Positions 34,449 to 42,294 of a DNA stretch of 64,000 nt are shown here, one piece after another (positions within the stretch are counted from its first letter, which is position 1; every line of letters begins with the position of its first letter). A program made the translations under genes and the position numbers. The notes below the pieces were generated by a model. The model saw only the letters and a list, made by a program, of their open reading frames with translations, made no database searches and was not told where the DNA came from. The stretch is taken from contig NZ_QLLY01000004.1 in assembly GCF_003259365.1 (NCBI RefSeq), positions 124,001-188,000 on the forward strand, in the 5' to 3' direction. This stretch comes from Streptomyces sp. PsTaAH-137 (GTDB lineage Bacteria > Actinomycetota > Actinomycetes > Streptomycetales > Streptomycetaceae).

Positions 34449-34913
34449 TCAGCCGGCGAGCAGCTTCTTGACCGCGGCGGCGACCCGGCCGCCCTCGGCG
34501 CGGTCCCCGACCTTCGGCTTCACGATCTTCATGACCTGGCCCATGGCGCGCGGGCCCTCGGCACCGGCCGCCTTCGCCTCCTCGACCGCCTGCCCGACGA
34601 TCTGCTCCAGCTCGGCGTCGGACAGCTGCTGCGGCAGGTACTCGGCGAGCACCTCGCCCTCCGCGAGCTCACGGGCGGCCGACTCGGCACGCCCGCCCTT
34701 CTCGAACGCCTCGGCCGCCTCGCGGCGCTTCTTCGCCTCCTTGACGATCACCGCCTGCACCTCGTCATCGGCGAGCTCGCGCTTCTCCTTGCCGGCGACC
34801 TCCTGGGTCGTGATGGCGGCGAGGGTCATCCGGAGCGTCGAGGAGCGCAGCTCGTCACGCCCCTTGATCGCGGCGTTGAGGTCGTCGTGCAGCTTCGACT
34901 TGAGCGTGGTCAT
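34449..34913 (-). CDS. GatB/YqeY domain protein
   Basis: 154 aa. LHDDLNAAIKGRDELRSSTLRMTLAAI and the C-terminal MGQVMKIVKPKVGDRAEG form the YqeY fold, homologous to the tail domain of GatB in tRNA-dependent amidotransferase. The free-standing family often binds tRNA-like partners; its role in bacteria is not settled. Single gene, divergent from the phosphoesterase gene. Confidence 0.9.
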   Translation of the reverse strand: MTTLKSKLHDDLNAAIKGRDELRSSTLRMTLAAITTQEVAGKEKRELADDEVQAVIVKEAKKRREAAEAFEKGGRAESAARELAEGEVLAEYLPQQLSDAELEQIVGQAVEEAKAAGAEGPRAMGQVMKIVKPKVGDRAEGGRVAAAVKKLLAG

Positions 34914-34981
34914 GACGTGATTGTCGCAGGTGTACGGGGCGTCACGCCCGCCGATTTCCGGGGCACCGCCCGTCTGACACG

Positions 34982-35938
34982 ATGGGACACATGCGCGCGC
35001 GATACGGGATTCCCCTGAAGGTCTCTGCTGGCATCGTGGCGGCGGGCGCCGCCACCGTCGCCTACTCCGCGGGTTTCGAGGCCCGCTCCTTCCGCCTGCG
35101 ACGCGTCACGGTCCCGGTCCTGCCCCCCGGTATGCAGCCGCTGCGCGTCCTCCAGGTCTCCGACATCCACATGGTCGGCGGGCAGCGCAAGAAGCAGCGC
35201 TGGCTGCGTTCGCTGGCCGGGCTCCGCCCCGACTTCGTCATCAACACGGGCGACAACCTCTCCGACCCGGAGGGCGTGCCCGAGGTGCTCGACGCGCTCG
35301 GGCCGCTGATGGAGTTCCCGGGCGCGTACGTGTTCGGCTCCAACGACTACTACGGGCCGCGGCCCCGCAACCCTGCCCGGTACCTCCTGGAGAAGGTGCA
35401 GGGCCGCCACGGTCTGAACGGCAATCCGCCGGTCGTCGGCGCCATCCACAACCCGTGGGAGGACCTGCGCGACGGCTTCGACGAGGCCGGCTGGCTGAAC
35501 CTCACGAACACGCGCGGCAGCCTCAAGGTCTCAGGCGTCGAGATCGGCTTCACCGGCCTGGACGACCCGCACATCAAGCGCGACCGGTACGCGGAGGTGG
35601 CGGGCGGCCCCACGGCCGGCCCGGACTTCACGATGGCCGTGGTCCACGCCCCGTACCTGCGGGTCCTGGACTCCTTCGCCGCGGACGGCTACCCGCTGAT
35701 CCTGGCCGGGCACACGCACGGCGGCCAGGTCTGCGTCCCCTTCTACGGCGCCCTGGTCACCAACTGCGACCTGGACACCGACCGCGTGAAGGGCCTGTCG
35801 CGGCACACGGCGGAGGGCAACACCTCCTACCTCCACGTCTCGGCGGGCTGCGGCGCGAACCGCTACACCCCGTTCCGCTTCGCCTGCCCGCCGGAGGCGA
35901 CGCTGCTGACGCTGGCCCCGAGGACGCCGACCGGCTGA
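34982..35938 (+). CDS. Membrane-anchored metallophosphoesterase
   Basis: 318 aa (315 if the ATG at 34991 is used). An N-terminal hydrophobic segment (VSAGIVAAGAATVAYSAGF) anchors the protein. Metallophosphatase motifs are DIHMVGG (D-x-H), NTGDNLSD (GDxx), GSNDYYGP (replacing GNHD), and AGHTHGGQV (GHxH). The YaeI/YkuE-like subfamily acts on phospholipid or nucleotide phosphoesters outside or at the membrane; the substrate is unknown. The next gene starts 29 bp downstream. Confidence 0.87.
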   Translation: MGHMRARYGIPLKVSAGIVAAGAATVAYSAGFEARSFRLRRVTVPVLPPGMQPLRVLQVSDIHMVGGQRKKQRWLRSLAGLRPDFVINTGDNLSDPEGVPEVLDALGPLMEFPGAYVFGSNDYYGPRPRNPARYLLEKVQGRHGLNGNPPVVGAIHNPWEDLRDGFDEAGWLNLTNTRGSLKVSGVEIGFTGLDDPHIKRDRYAEVAGGPTAGPDFTMAVVHAPYLRVLDSFAADGYPLILAGHTHGGQVCVPFYGALVTNCDLDTDRVKGLSRHTAEGNTSYLHVSAGCGANRYTPFRFACPPEATLLTLAPRTPTG

Positions 35939-35967
35939 CCGTCCCGCCCGGACGTACGGTGGATCGC

Positions 35968-36711
35968 ATGATCACGCCGAACTCCGCCGCCTCCGTTCCG
36001 GCGGAGGCGGTCGTCCCGGTCCGCCGCCGCCCCGTCGCGGCGGCGTTCCGCTGTCTGATCGCCCTCGCGGCCCTGACCGGCATCGTCATCGACCTGACGA
36101 TCAGCGACAGCGTCCTGCGCGTCCTGAGCTACTTCACGATCCAGTCGAACATCCTGGTCGCGGTCGTCCTCGCCCTCTCGGCCCGGCACGCCTGGACCGC
36201 CCGGCCGCCTCTGACGCCCCTCCTGACGGGCGGCACCCTGCTCTTCATCTGCATCACGGGCCTCGTCTACCACTTCGTCCTGGCCAATTCCTCGTCCGGC
36301 TTCTCCATGACGGACGACCCGGCCCACGTGATGACGGGCTGGCGCACGGTCTCCAACCAGCTCCTGCACACCGTCACGCCCGTCGCGGTACTCCTGGACT
36401 GGCTCCTGCTGACCCGCCCCGGCCTCCTCCGCCCGCGCCACGCGGCCCTCTGGCTGCTCTACCCGCTCGCCTACTTCGGCTTCGCCCTGATCCGCGGCGC
36501 GATCATGACCCCGGGCACGCCGGCCCGCTACCCGTACCCGTTCCTGGACGTCGACGCCCACGGCTACCCCGGCGTCCTCACGAACGCGGTCCTCTTCGGC
36601 GCGGCCTTCTACCTGCTGGCCCTGGCCCTGGTTGCCCTGGACCACATCAGGCCCGAGATCCGCGCCCCCCAAAACCGGATTTCGTCTCCGGGCCCCGGTG
36701 GGCTAAAGTAA
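35968..36711 (+). CDS. Pr6Pr family integral membrane protein
   Basis: 247 aa from ATG 35968. Six hydrophobic segments, with family motifs YFTIQSNILVA, HTVTPVAVLLDWLL and YPLAYFGFALIRGA and the conserved YPYPFLDVDAHGYPG loop. This is the Pr6Pr (FAR-17a/AIG1-like) membrane family, whose function is unknown in bacteria. It probably shares a transcript with the phosphoesterase and ends 48 bp before the tRNA gene. Confidence 0.85.
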   Translation: MITPNSAASVPAEAVVPVRRRPVAAAFRCLIALAALTGIVIDLTISDSVLRVLSYFTIQSNILVAVVLALSARHAWTARPPLTPLLTGGTLLFICITGLVYHFVLANSSSGFSMTDDPAHVMTGWRTVSNQLLHTVTPVAVLLDWLLLTRPGLLRPRHAALWLLYPLAYFGFALIRGAIMTPGTPARYPYPFLDVDAHGYPGVLTNAVLFGAAFYLLALALVALDHIRPEIRAPQNRISSPGPGGLK

Positions 36712-36759
36712 ATGACGTCGCCAGGACCTGCAGCACTGCGGGAAGCGGAGCAACGACAT

Positions 36760-36833
36760 CGGGGTGTGGCGCAGCTTGGCAGCGCGCTTCGTTCGGGACG
36801 AAGAGGTCGTGGGTTCAAATCCCGCCACCCCGA
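36760..36833 (+). tRNA. tRNA-Pro (anticodon CGG)
   Basis: 74-nt cloverleaf. The acceptor stem CGGGGTG (36760-36766) pairs with 36826-36832, and the D-arm contains AGCTTGGCAGC. The anticodon stem CTTCG/CGAAG encloses loop TTCGGGA with anticodon CGG at 36794-36796. The T-arm is GTGGGTTCAAATCCCGC and the discriminator is A36833. CCA is not encoded. Confidence 0.97.
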
Positions 36834-36845
36834 CAGCCAAAACAG

Positions 36846-36888
36846 CAGGTGAGGCGCCCACCGGATTCGGTGGGCGCCTCACCTGTTT
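36846..36888 (+). terminator. Intrinsic terminator after tRNA-Pro
   Basis: A perfect 18-bp stem (36846-36863 with 36868-36885), GATT loop, followed by TTTCT. Confidence 0.92.
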
Positions 36889-36908
36889 CTGTGTGCGGGG
36901 ATCGGCGA

Positions 36909-37335
36909 TCAGAATCTCGGCTCGCCGGGGTTCACGTCGAGGCTGTTCACGACGTGGTGGGCAACGGATTCCAGAGTCTGTCTCTGTCGGCGGCTGCGCT
37001 CGTGCAGGTGTGCCAGGGCTTCGGCGATCGAGCAGCCCAGTTGTGCGGAGATGACGCCGGTCGCCTGATCGACCACGACGGCCGGCTCTGCCGCGAGCGG
37101 TTCCCCGGGGGCGGCAGGAGCTGAGGCGGCGATCAGTGCGGCGGCCCGCTGCCCCATGTCCCATGTCCCATGCGTGGAGCATCATCTCCTCGGCCCGGGA
37201 CCGCATGTGACGATCCCTGGCCCTCAGATCCGCTGCCCAGGCGCGCAGCTCGATGCTTTGCGCAGTGACGAGTCCGCAGTCCAGCCGCGCCTGCTCGCTC
37301 GAGAGAGGCAGAGTCGACTTAACGGCATCACGCAT
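36909..37335 (-). pseudogene. ANTAR-domain regulator broken by a 7-bp tandem duplication
   Basis: The N-terminal part starts at ATG 37335 with a GGGAGGGA site and reads MRDAVKSTLPLSSEQ... to HAWDM, about 58 residues. The C-terminal part (36909-37157) has the RNA-binding ANTAR signature (DQATGVISAQLGCSIAEAL, then HLHERSRRQRQTLESVAHHVV). The two lie in different frames. At 37156-37172 the unit ATGTCCC occurs twice in tandem where one copy restores a continuous product of about 139 aa (HAWDM-GQRAAALIA). ANTAR proteins act as antiterminators. An ATG at the junction could still start the ANTAR half, so residual function is possible. Confidence 0.8.
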
Positions 37336-37597
37336 GGTCCCTCCCGCAACCGGCAGACGACGAGTCCACCTGATGAGTCTTCCCTGTCGCGAGCGGAAGT
37401 TCCACGGAACCACCCAGTTGTTCCTGGCCGGAAAGTGACCGAGCGTGACGTCACCGCCGCCGAGATGCAGGAGGTCTACGCCCGCCGGCTGGGGGCCCGG
37501 TCACCCCGGAACGGCGAGGCGAGGGGGCGACCAGGCCGGCGGATAGTCGGGAAGGGCGCCGGCACGGGAGTCGCCGGTCCGGGCGCCCCTCCACCGG

Positions 37598-37993
37598 TTA
37601 CGGGGTCGGTGTGATGCCGGCCTCGTCGAGGACGTCGTCCAGGTCGCTCTCGATGGCGTCGAGGCTCTCCTGGACGTCGTCGGCGTTCGGCGGGGACGCG
37701 GTGACGTCGTCCGGGTCGATGTCGGGCACGGCGGACTTCATGGCGTCGTCCATGGCGTCGCCCATCAGTTCCTTGGCGAAGCGCTGCGCGGTCTTGTCGT
37801 CGATGCCCTCGCAGGCTTCGGGACGCCCGTCGGCGGCGGACGCGTCGCCGCCCTTCTTCATGGCCTCGTCGAACTGCTTCTTCATGGCGGCCTTGCAGGC
37901 GGCCGGGTCGGCCTCGGTGTCGCTGCCGCCGCAGGCGACAGCGCCGGTGGAGAGCAGTGCGGCCAGGACGGCCGCGGCGATGCGGGTGCGCAT
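37598..37993 (-). CDS. Small hypothetical lipoprotein
   Basis: 131 aa from ATG 37993 with a GGGGGAA site. The signal peptide ends in a lipobox-like TGAVAC followed by GGSDTEAD. Two more cysteines (PAACKAAM, EACEGIDDK) could form a disulphide in a helical, acidic domain (AMKKQFDEAMKKGG). No known catalytic motif; probably a surface lipoprotein of unknown function. Confidence 0.75.
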   Translation of the reverse strand: MRTRIAAAVLAALLSTGAVACGGSDTEADPAACKAAMKKQFDEAMKKGGDASAADGRPEACEGIDDKTAQRFAKELMGDAMDDAMKSAVPDIDPDDVTASPPNADDVQESLDAIESDLDDVLDEAGITPTP

Positions 37994-38123
37994 GATTCCC
38001 CCATGAGATGTGCTGTGTTGACGCTGCATCATCCGCGACGGGCGGGGTCCTGTGCGGTCGTTGTCACTCTCCTGTGACGTGGGGTGGTGCGCCAGGAGGC
38101 CCGGAATGCCACAACTCCCGTAC

Positions 38124-38726
38124 TCACAAGGAGAAGGCGCCCGCCCTCGCCGCCGCCACGGTCGTCGCGGCCGACCGTTCCGGGAGGTGCGGGTCCGGGG
38201 CCGAGCGCAGGAGTACCAGGTGGTGGTAGAGCGGGGCCGTGGCCGTGATCAGCAGGGCGCGGGCGTCCGTGGGCGGGAGTTCGGCCCGGGCCACCGCTCG
38301 GGCGACCAGGATCTCGCACTGGGCGTAGCGGTCCGCCCACAGGCGGGTCTGGGCTCGCGCGGCCTGTTCGGAGTGGAACGAGGCGGCCACCAGCGCGACG
38401 GCGAACGACGGCCGCACGAGCAGGGATTCCTGGATCTCCTCGTTGAGGGCCGTCAGGTCGCCGTGCAGCGAGCCGGTGTCCGGGGGCTGCCAGTCGGTCT
38501 CGCCGGCCGCGTCGATGACGTCGGCGAGCAGGCCGCCCACGTCGTGCCAGCGCCGGTAGACCGTCGTGCGGTGGACTCCCGCGCGGGTCGCGACGCCCTC
38601 CATCGTGAGGCCCTCGTGGCCGCGCTCGGCGAGTTCGGCCCGTACCGCGTCCAGGACCTGGGCGCGGACGCGGGCGGTGCGGCCCCCGGGGCGGCGGTCC
38701 GGCGTCGCCGCAGGGTTGTCGGTCAT
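38124..38726 (-). CDS. TetR-family repressor, divergent from Vat-like acetyltransferase
   Basis: 200 aa from ATG 38726 (GAGAGGTG site). The N-terminal helix-turn-helix is TMEGVATRAGVHRTTVYRRWHD, followed by a TetR_C ligand domain. The divergent acetyltransferase gene starts 172 bp away. The gap contains a palindrome (38848-38863) and 9-bp repeats (38752-38787), which suggests that this regulator controls the acetyltransferase and itself. Confidence 0.85.
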   Translation of the reverse strand: MTDNPAATPDRRPGGRTARVRAQVLDAVRAELAERGHEGLTMEGVATRAGVHRTTVYRRWHDVGGLLADVIDAAGETDWQPPDTGSLHGDLTALNEEIQESLLVRPSFAVALVAASFHSEQAARAQTRLWADRYAQCEILVARAVARAELPPTDARALLITATAPLYHHLVLLRSAPDPHLPERSAATTVAAARAGAFSL

Positions 38727-38751
38727 CGCACCTCTCATCTCCCGTGTCCCC

Positions 38752-38787
38752 GTATCCCGCGTATCCCGTGTATCCCGCGTATCCCGT
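38752..38787. repeat. 9-bp tandem repeats upstream of tetR
   Basis: GTATCCC begins at 38752, 38761, 38770 and 38779, each followed by GC or GT: four copies with exact 9-bp period. Degenerate copies flank the array (GTGTCCC at 38744). It lies within 65 bp upstream of the TetR start. Confidence 0.85.
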
Positions 38788-38847
38788 TTTCCTTGTGCCG
38801 TAATCGGTTGATCAAAGGGCCCGGGCGTGCGAGCATCCTCATCTTAA

Positions 38848-38863
38848 TGCGACAGCTGTAGCA
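38848..38863. promoter_or_regulatory. Candidate TetR operator
   Basis: TGCGACAGCTGTAGCA is a near-perfect 16-bp palindrome (one mismatched pair) 36 bp before the acetyltransferase start, in the divergent promoter region. Confidence 0.45.
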
Positions 38864-38898
38864 GTAGTGAGAGCCGTGCGAGAGGAACCGTCACCGCG

Positions 38899-39552
38899 AT
38901 GCCGCCCGTTCCCGCCGACCCGACGATCCTCCATCCCATGCCGGAGCAGCCCCGCGTCGTCCTGCTGAAGCCGCTGCTGAAGTCCCCGCTGATCGAGGTC
39001 GGCGCGTACTCGTACTACGACGATCCGGACGAGCCGACCGCGTTCGAGACGCGCAACGTGCTGTACCACTACGGGCCCGAGCGGCTCGTGATCGGGAAGT
39101 TCTGCGCGCTCGGGACCGGGACGCGGTTCATCATGAACGGCGCGAACCACCGGATGGACGGGCCCTCCACCTTTCCGTTCCCCACCATGGGCGGCTCCTG
39201 GGCCGACCACTTCGATCTGCTCACGGGGCTGCCGAACCCCGGGGACACGGTGGTGGGCAACGACGTCTGGTTCGGCAACGGCGCGACCGTGATGCCCGGC
39301 GTCCGCATCGGGCACGGCGCGATCATCGCCACCGGAGCCGTGGTCACCAGCGATGTCCCCGACTACGGCATCGTCGGCGGCAACCCGGCCCGCCTCATCC
39401 GCACACGCTTCGGGGACGAGGACATCGCGCGGCTGCTCGCGGTGGCCTGGTGGGACTGGCCCGCCGAGGTCGTCACGGAGCACGTGCGCACGATCATGTC
39501 CGGCTCGATCACCGAACTGGAGTCGGTCGCGGCGCGGTTCGGGCCGTCCTAG
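38899..39552 (+). CDS. Vat/CatB-type xenobiotic O-acetyltransferase
   Basis: 217 aa hexapeptide-repeat acyltransferase. Family marks are IGKFCALGTGTRFIMNGANH, containing the catalytic His of the NHR segment, followed by WADHFDLL. VVGNDVWFGNGATVMPGVRIGHGAIIATGAVV and VGGNPARLIRTRF form the left-handed beta-helix. Relatives acetylate virginiamycin-type streptogramins or chloramphenicol with acetyl-CoA. Divergent TetR control fits a drug-inducible enzyme, but the substrate is unproven. Confidence 0.87.
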   Translation: MPPVPADPTILHPMPEQPRVVLLKPLLKSPLIEVGAYSYYDDPDEPTAFETRNVLYHYGPERLVIGKFCALGTGTRFIMNGANHRMDGPSTFPFPTMGGSWADHFDLLTGLPNPGDTVVGNDVWFGNGATVMPGVRIGHGAIIATGAVVTSDVPDYGIVGGNPARLIRTRFGDEDIARLLAVAWWDWPAEVVTEHVRTIMSGSITELESVAARFGPS

Positions 39553-39654
39553 CGCGCGCCGTCGGCCCCTTCGGGGACCTGCCGGCCGTCACCGGCCCCC
39601 CGCGCTCCGAGCACCGCTGCTTCCCGTCCGACCGCCCGTACATCTGGAGACGCA

Positions 39655-40218
39655 ATGCCCACGATCGGCATCATCCTCGGCAGCACCCGGCCCGGACGCG
39701 TGGGACCGCAGATCGCGCGGTGGGTCGAGAAGACCGCCGGGGAACGCGACGACGCGGCGTTCGAGGTCGTCGACATCGCCGACTACAGCCTGCCGCTGTT
39801 CGACGAGCCGCGTTCACCGCGGCTCGGTGACTACGAGCACGACCACACCCGCGCCTGGGCCGCGAAGATCGGCGCGCTCGACGGATTCGTGTTCGTCACG
39901 CCCGAGTACAACCGCTCGATCCCGGCCGCGCTGAAGAACGCCATCGACTTCGTCTACAACGAGTGGAACAACAAGGCCGCCGGGTTCGTCGGTTACGGCA
40001 GCAACGTCGGCGGCGCCCGCGCCCTGGACCACCTGCGCCACATCGCGGGGGCGGTCCAGCTGACGGCCGTGCACACGCAGGTCCATCTGTCGTTGCAGAG
40101 CGACTTCGAGCAGTACACGACCTTCGCGCCCGCCGAGCGCCAGGACGGCGCGCTGCGCCAGTTGCTCACCGAGGTCGTCACCCTGACCTCGGCGCTCGCA
40201 CCCCTGCGGCGGGCCTGA
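39655..40218 (+). CDS. NADPH-dependent FMN reductase family protein
   Basis: 187 aa flavodoxin-like fold. IILGSTRPGRVGPQIARW is the FMN phosphate loop, TPEYNRSIPAALKNAIDFVYNEW the flavin/dimer motif, and VGYGSNVGGARALDHLR follows. Members reduce FMN, quinones, azo compounds or chromate with NADPH. It lies 102 bp after the acetyltransferase in the same direction and converges with the S41 protease gene (2-bp gap). Confidence 0.9.
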   Translation: MPTIGIILGSTRPGRVGPQIARWVEKTAGERDDAAFEVVDIADYSLPLFDEPRSPRLGDYEHDHTRAWAAKIGALDGFVFVTPEYNRSIPAALKNAIDFVYNEWNNKAAGFVGYGSNVGGARALDHLRHIAGAVQLTAVHTQVHLSLQSDFEQYTTFAPAERQDGALRQLLTEVVTLTSALAPLRRA

Positions 40219-40220
40219 GG

Positions 40221-41126
40221 TCAGTCCGCCAGGCGGGCGAGGGCCAGCGCGTGGGCGCGGTCGAGGGCGTCGGCGGCGGCGCACGGGATGTCGGGCCGCA
40301 CGCCGGTGCCCTCCCAGTTCGTGCCGGACACGGGGTTGACGGCGCGGCCGACGGGGACGGTGGCCTCCAGGTTCTGGTGCACGGTCCAGCCGTTGCACGG
40401 GTGGGCGCCGCCGAGGGTGGGCTCGCCGACGACCACGGCGCGGCCGAGCTGCTGAAGGTCGTACGCCAGTTCTTCGGCGGCGGAGAAGCTGCTTCCGCTG
40501 GTCAGGATGTACAGCGGCTTGCTGCCGCCGAAGCGGGCGCCGGGGACGTGGGGCAAGCTCCAGGACTGCTCGGTGCGGTCGCCGTCGCGCCAGTACATGG
40601 AGTTGAGGTGGGTGCGCTCGTCGAGGAAGTAGCTGCACGCGAAGGCGACGGTGTCCGGGTCGCCGCCGCGGTTGGCGCGCAGGTCCACGATCAGGGCCCG
40701 GGCGCGGGAGGCCACGGTGAAGGCGGCGCTCAGCGGTTCGGCGGCCCACTCCAGCGGGAACAGCATCGGGGCCAGCTCGACCACGGCGACCTGCCCGTCG
40801 AGCAGCCGCACCAGGGGCGCGCCGCCCAGCGAGGCGTCGAAGTCCCGGCGCATGGCCTCCAGGGTGGCCGCCCCGCGCTTCGGGGGGACCGCGTCGGCGT
40901 GGTGCTTGAGTCTCAGGTGCCGGTCGCCGTTGACGGACTGGAGGTCCGCGGTGACCAGTCGGGCGAGCTCCTCGGCGTCGTCGACGTCGTAGGCCCCCTC
41001 GGCCAGGCGTCGGCGCAGCAGGCCGGCCACCTGCTCGGCGATGTCGGGGAACACGTAGTGCTCGGTCAGCAGTCGGGCCGTCTCCTCGATGACAGGCGCG
41101 GGCAGAAGCTTCGTCACGGTCGTCAT
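40221..41126 (-). CDS. S41 family peptidase, IRBP-like
   Basis: 301 aa. An N-terminal helical IRBP/S41_N-type domain (EETARLLTEHYVFPDIAEQVAGLL) precedes the protease core with ALIVDLRANRGGDPDTVAF, LTSGSSFSAAEELAYDLQ (Ser nucleophile) and VVGEPTLGGAH. No PDZ domain or signal peptide is seen, so it is probably cytoplasmic. Divergent from an ArsR-type regulator across a 57-bp gap containing a palindrome, which predicts co-regulation. Confidence 0.85.
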   Translation of the reverse strand: MTTVTKLLPAPVIEETARLLTEHYVFPDIAEQVAGLLRRRLAEGAYDVDDAEELARLVTADLQSVNGDRHLRLKHHADAVPPKRGAATLEAMRRDFDASLGGAPLVRLLDGQVAVVELAPMLFPLEWAAEPLSAAFTVASRARALIVDLRANRGGDPDTVAFACSYFLDERTHLNSMYWRDGDRTEQSWSLPHVPGARFGGSKPLYILTSGSSFSAAEELAYDLQQLGRAVVVGEPTLGGAHPCNGWTVHQNLEATVPVGRAVNPVSGTNWEGTGVRPDIPCAAADALDRAHALALARLAD

Positions 41127-41151
41127 GGCAGGGAGTAGAGCACCGCCCTTG

Positions 41152-41181
41152 CGAAAGCGTCAATAGTTTTAGACACTTTCG
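41152..41181. promoter_or_regulatory. Candidate ArsR-type operator
   Basis: CGAAAGCGTC (41152-41161) and GACACTTTCG (41172-41181) form an inverted repeat with one mismatch around an AT-rich 10-bp centre, ending 2 bp before the regulator's ATG. It covers the only space available for divergent promoters. Confidence 0.6.
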
Positions 41182-41183
41182 GT

Positions 41184-41717
41184 ATGAGCGATCAGCCCGT
41201 CCACCCGCCGCCTCCCGAGGACGTCCTGGAGATCGGCGCGCCCGAGCAATTCGCGGCGCTCGCGCACCCGTTGCGCCAGCGCCTGCTCTTCGCCCTGGGG
41301 CAACGGCCCGCCACGATCAGCCAACTCGCGGTGCAGCTCGACGCCAAGAAGGGCAACGTCGCCCACCACCTCAAGGTGCTCCGCGAGGCCGGTCTCGCGC
41401 ACGTCGCCGAGACCCGTCAGGTGCGCGGCGGCACCGAGCAGTACTACCAGCGCACGGCCCGGCGCATGGTCGCCGCCGAACCTCAGGCGGCGGGCACGGC
41501 GGCGATGTTCGCCGCGGTGGCCCAGGAACTGGACCGCGCCCCCGTCGAGCCGCAGCTGACCCTGCGTCATCTGCGGCTCAGCCCCGCGAGGGCGAAGCAA
41601 CTCGGCGAGATGCTGGCCGAGTTGGTCGACGAGGCGGAGGAGGACGGGGAGGACCAGCCGGTGCACGGGGTGCTGATGACGCTCTATCAGCAGGCCCGGC
41701 CCAGCGGTTCGGGCTAG
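41184..41717 (+). CDS. ArsR-type winged-helix regulator
   Basis: 177 aa. LAHPLRQRLLFALGQRPATISQLAVQLDAKKGNVAHHLKVLREAGL is an HTH_20/ArsR-like winged helix; GGTEQYYQRTARRM is the wing. No metal-binding cysteines, so it probably senses an organic ligand or protein state. Divergent from the S41 peptidase with a palindrome between. The last four codons run into the 13-bp tandem repeat array. Confidence 0.87.
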   Translation: MSDQPVHPPPPEDVLEIGAPEQFAALAHPLRQRLLFALGQRPATISQLAVQLDAKKGNVAHHLKVLREAGLAHVAETRQVRGGTEQYYQRTARRMVAAEPQAAGTAAMFAAVAQELDRAPVEPQLTLRHLRLSPARAKQLGEMLAELVDEAEEDGEDQPVHGVLMTLYQQARPSGSG

Positions 41718-41833
41718 CGGTTCGCGCTAGGGGTTCGGGCTAGCGGTTCGGGCTAGCGGTTCCGGCCGGCGGTATCGACCGGCGGTATCGACCGGCGGTG
41801 TCGGCTAGCGATTCCGGCCGGCGGTATCGGCCC
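41704..41833. repeat. 13-bp tandem repeat, about 10 copies
   Basis: The GCGGTTC/GCGGTATC core starts at 41704, 41717, 41730 (degenerate GGGGTTC), 41743, 41756, 41769, 41782, 41795, 41808 and 41821, an exact 13-bp period. The first five units read GCGGTTCGGGCTA-like, then CGGTATCGACCG-like. The array covers the 3' ends of two convergent genes. Confidence 0.9.
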
Positions 41834-42197
41834 CGCGAGGGGACACCCACCTGGCCGAGCGACGCAGCGCCGCCTCACTGCGCTCCATCCGTTCCCGGCT
41901 GGCCGCCAGCAGTCTCCGGGAGCGGGCGATCTGTTCGTTCGCCCGCTCCAGCACGCCCGGATTCGGCGCTCCCGCTCCGCGGCGCCGCAAGGCGGCGGCC
42001 GACGGCCTCCCGTCGACCGCGGCCCCACAGGGGCCGAGGACGCGGTTCCACGCATCGCCGGACCGGTCGCGGCCGTCGACGACGCGGTTCCGCACGCCGG
42101 CGGCCCGATCGCGGCCGTCGACGGATTGTCCTTGTACGCACCCGGCCCGTGCGCCACCGCTCGAAGCGCACGGTCCATCCAGCGGATCAGTGCCCAT
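41805..42197 (-). CDS. Hypothetical coiled-coil protein with internal repeats
   Basis: About 130 aa from ATG 42197; the start is uncertain because no ribosome site is evident. The N-terminal half has a repeat (VDGRDRAAGVRNRV, then VDGRDRSGDAWNRV). The C-terminal half is a charged heptad-like helix, NPGVLERANEQIARSRRLLAASRERMERSEAALRR, likely a short coiled coil. The C-terminus lies in the 13-bp tandem array. No function can be assigned. Confidence 0.45.
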   Translation of the reverse strand: MGTDPLDGPCASSGGARAGCVQGQSVDGRDRAAGVRNRVVDGRDRSGDAWNRVLGPCGAAVDGRPSAAALRRRGAGAPNPGVLERANEQIARSRRLLAASRERMERSEAALRRSARWVSPRGADTAGRNR

Positions 42198-42294
42198 ACG
42201 GGCCGTGTACCCAGACCCCGGGCCGCCAGTACCCCCCGGGAAAACGTGGCCGATGAGCACAACCTCCCCTGCCGGTCGGGGCAGTCGGGCGCGG

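Noticed and set aside
36820..36833. attB/attP duplication of the tRNA-Pro 3' end
   Set aside because: No second copy of the tRNA 3' sequence and no integrase gene were seen in the window.
37438..37614. Possible 58-aa plus-strand gene (GTG start, ERDVTAAEMQEVYARRLG)
   Set aside because: Weak ribosome site, Pro/Gly/Arg-rich second half, and it runs into the 3' end of the convergent lipoprotein gene. Not enough support to list.
38741..38798. Tandem repeats as a CRISPR array
   Set aside because: Units are 9 bp and directly abutting with no spacers. The arrays at 7363 and 41704 fail for the same reason, and no cas gene is present.
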